Shown piece by piece: positions 13,601-15,249 of a stretch of 15,249 nt of DNA. This stretch comes from JAAYJM01 sp964499465. Its GTDB lineage: Bacteria; Bacteroidota; Ignavibacteria; Kapaibacteriales; UBA2268. Each line of letters starts with the position of its first letter. Within the stretch, counting starts at the first letter, position 1. Where the stretch lies: contig CAZCLJ010000086.1 in the NCBI GenBank assembly GCA_964499465.1, positions 1-15,249 of the forward strand. The letters are read 5' to 3'. The notes beneath the pieces were generated by a model. It was not told the origin of the DNA. It made no database searches and saw only the letters and a program-made list of their open reading frames with translations. The position numbers were made by a program, and so were the translations under genes.

Positions 13601-15099
13601 TTATAACTTTATAAATTTAACAATATTATATCCAGCTCTTAAAAAATATACACCAGAAGTTAAACCTGAAACATCAATCTTTTTTTTCCAGTCAGTTTCT
13701 AATACTTTTAAGCCGATAGATGAGAAAATTTCGATTTTGCTTAATTCAATGCTTGAATTTATAGAAAGAATGTCGTTAACTGGATTTGGAGAAATGAAAA
13801 ATTTTTGATTATTTTGTTCGTTTTCTATATAATTAGATGTAGAATCCAAATCTTTGAATTTAGCAAGATAAAAGTTGTTTCTGTTCTTATATCCAGTTAC
13901 AATAAATTCGTTGTCTTTTAAATTAATTAAATCCTGTAAACCAGTGTCAAGTAGCGAATCTGTAGAAGATTCATATTCCCACTTAAGCTCAAGTTCTTTA
14001 TTCATTTTGAACATATAAAGCTTATAAATATCATCAAAAGGATCTTCAAGTTTATTTCTGTCTATTAATATACTCCCAAAGCATATTAATCCGCCATCGT
14101 TACTCAATCTCAATTCATCTAGATATGTTTTAATGCCCTTATGAGGAATTTCAATTTTTTTAATAATATTTCCTTGGGAATCTGTTATCAAAATAAAATT
14201 AAGATTATTAGCAGTAGAATCATGATATTTATTTAAGAAACAATAATTGCCATCATCAAGTCTTATTACTTCTGTTGTAGAAAAATTGGCATCGTTTAAA
14301 GTAATATTAAATCTATTAACAACATTACCATCATAATCAATCTCAAGTAATTTCAAACGACTAACAATCCAATCTGTTCCGTCTATAATATACTGAAAAC
14401 ATAATAACATAATAGTTTTAAACTGAGTCGCCTTAATATCGCGCAGATTATATGATTCATCACTTGCACCAAGAGAATCATAACCTTTTCTCCATAACAT
14501 TTGCCCAAGGGTGTCATAACAACCTATTATTATGTGTGGATTATGAACTGATCGGAATTCATTTATCTCAACCCATTTCTTGTCATATCCGTTAAAGAAT
14601 TTTTTATTGGCAGCTACAGTATTGTTAAATATACTACTTTTATTAATTCCATAAGAAGCATAATTTGAATCTAAATCGGTATCGTATGGTTTATGAATTA
14701 TTGTAGTATCTCCATCTTGATTTGTATTGGTAATATTCTATCACTAAGGTATAAAGGATATTGTGATATTCCCCCTAGTATTTGATACTCAGTTCCTGTT
14801 TGACATATAGAGATAGGAACACGAAGACCTGTTTTATTTACTAATGAAGTAGAGAATAGCTCTTTTGAGGTTATGAACTCACCATTATTATTAAATTTTA
14901 AAAAATATGAAAATGCTTTACCATCAATAATATTTAAGCCACCATCAATAATATTTATTATGTTACCATCGGAATCTACTAAAAGTAAATTAGTTAAAGA
15001 AGGTTTGAAATCAAATTTATATTCAGTTTCCCAGATAATGGTTTGAGAGTTACATAAGTAAATAAAACACGGCAATAGAATTAATATTTTTCTTAACAT
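13601..15099 (-). pseudogene. frameshifted secreted protein with T9SS sorting domain
   Basis: Two minus-strand frames join into one protein of about 500 residues. The 5' part (15099 to a TAA at 14698) starts at ATG 15099 with a signal peptide (MLRKILILLPCFIYLCNSQ). An upstream TTG at 15114 is a less likely start. The 3' part is open from about 14735 to 13601 and has no start codon in the junction region. It continues the same style of protein without a gap (TNTNQDGDTTIIHKPYDTD onward). A one-base loss near 14735-14745 would explain the break. The mature region alternates strand and turn segments (LLLVDSDGNIINI, LILITDSQGNIIKK in variant form, LSNDGGLICFGS), suggesting a beta-propeller-like fold. 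The C-terminus (about the last 70 residues; FFISPNPVNDILSINSS..., SGLTSGVYFLRAG) is a typical T9SS type-A domain. It is a recent pseudogene, a sequencing error, or less likely a programmed shift. Confidence 0.75.
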
Positions 15100-15155
15100 T
15101 TGATTAGCTTTCAAAATTAATTAAACAGGGTAACAAAAATTATTTATCATTTTAT

Positions 15156-15249
15156 TGTGAGATTCTTCGCTGCACTTCAGAATGGCATCGTTACTTTTGT
15201 CGGTCATTCTGAGGCGAATATAAACGAAGACGTTTACTTTTGAGGAAAT
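15156..15249. repeat. palindromic intergenic repeat, diverged copies at the window edge
   Basis: TGAGATTCTTCGCTGCACTT continuing to CAGAATGGCA (15158-15187) is a diverged right arm. GTCATTCTGAGGCGAA at 15203-15218 then starts a left arm with extra bases before TGAGGAAAT at the window end. The arms are head to head, so these are two partial copies or an inverted junction; the rest lies outside the window. Confidence 0.55.

Noticed and set aside
14698..14745. Programmed -1 frameshift joining the two halves of the T9SS gene
   Set aside because: No X-XXY-YYZ slippery heptamer and no clear downstream stem at the junction; a one-base loss is simpler.
15112..15137. TAATTTTG -7 box on the minus strand before the frameshifted gene
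   Set aside because: The -7 match is good, but the only upstream TTTG is 14 bases away rather than 19, and the leader would be about 7 nt.

Overview
The window is AT-rich bacterial chromosome. It combines flagellar filament genes with two secreted proteins that end in type IX secretion (T9SS) type-A sorting domains. It also carries two promoter grammars: a sigma-28 promoter before flagellin, and TTTG-N19/20-TAnnTTTG boxes of the Bacteroidota type elsewhere. T9SS is confined to the Bacteroidota/Chlorobi (FCB) lineage, and typical Bacteroidota lack flagella. The best inference is therefore a motile member of the Ignavibacteria/Kapabacteria side of that group; nothing in the window fixes the species.

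Layout, plus strand first. Bases 1-348 hold the possible tail of a truncated frame and a large heptamer repeat array. Bases 349-1476 encode a cysteine-rich secreted T9SS cargo protein. Bases 1477-2221 have no gene and are filled by a nest of miniature inverted-repeat elements. Bases 2222-4208 encode two lipoproteins 16 bp apart; the first has a duplicated beta-rich module. Bases 4290-8426 form the flagellar block: sigma-28 promoter, flagellin, a strong hairpin terminator, then fliS-fliD-flaG-fliT-like-flgM-like with tight spacing or overlaps. This block supplies the filament protein, its chaperone, the cap, a filament-length protein, a probable cap chaperone and a probable anti-sigma-28, so it looks like a late-flagellar unit with its own feedback arm.

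Minus strand. Bases 8427-8928 are a convergent intergenic region with a perfect 29-bp inverted repeat and a possible small or decayed reading frame. Then come a RelA-type (p)ppGpp synthetase whose hydrolase site is degenerate (8929-11181), a repeat-rich gap with a second inverted-repeat element and a 12-unit octamer array (11182-11904), and a PfkB-family sugar or adenosine kinase (11905-12900) with a recognisable promoter. A plus-strand tRNA-Ser(GCT) at 13048-13134 follows, then repeat-rich intergenic DNA to 13600. The last gene is a minus-strand T9SS cargo gene (13601-15099) broken by one frameshift. The window ends in further copies of the palindromic repeat.

The most notable structure outside genes is the repeat content. 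One miniature element sits inside another with a visible 10-bp target duplication. A palindromic repeat family recurs between genes. Two tandem arrays have different unit lengths (7 and 8 bp). I found no CRISPR array, transposase, prophage or obvious defence system.
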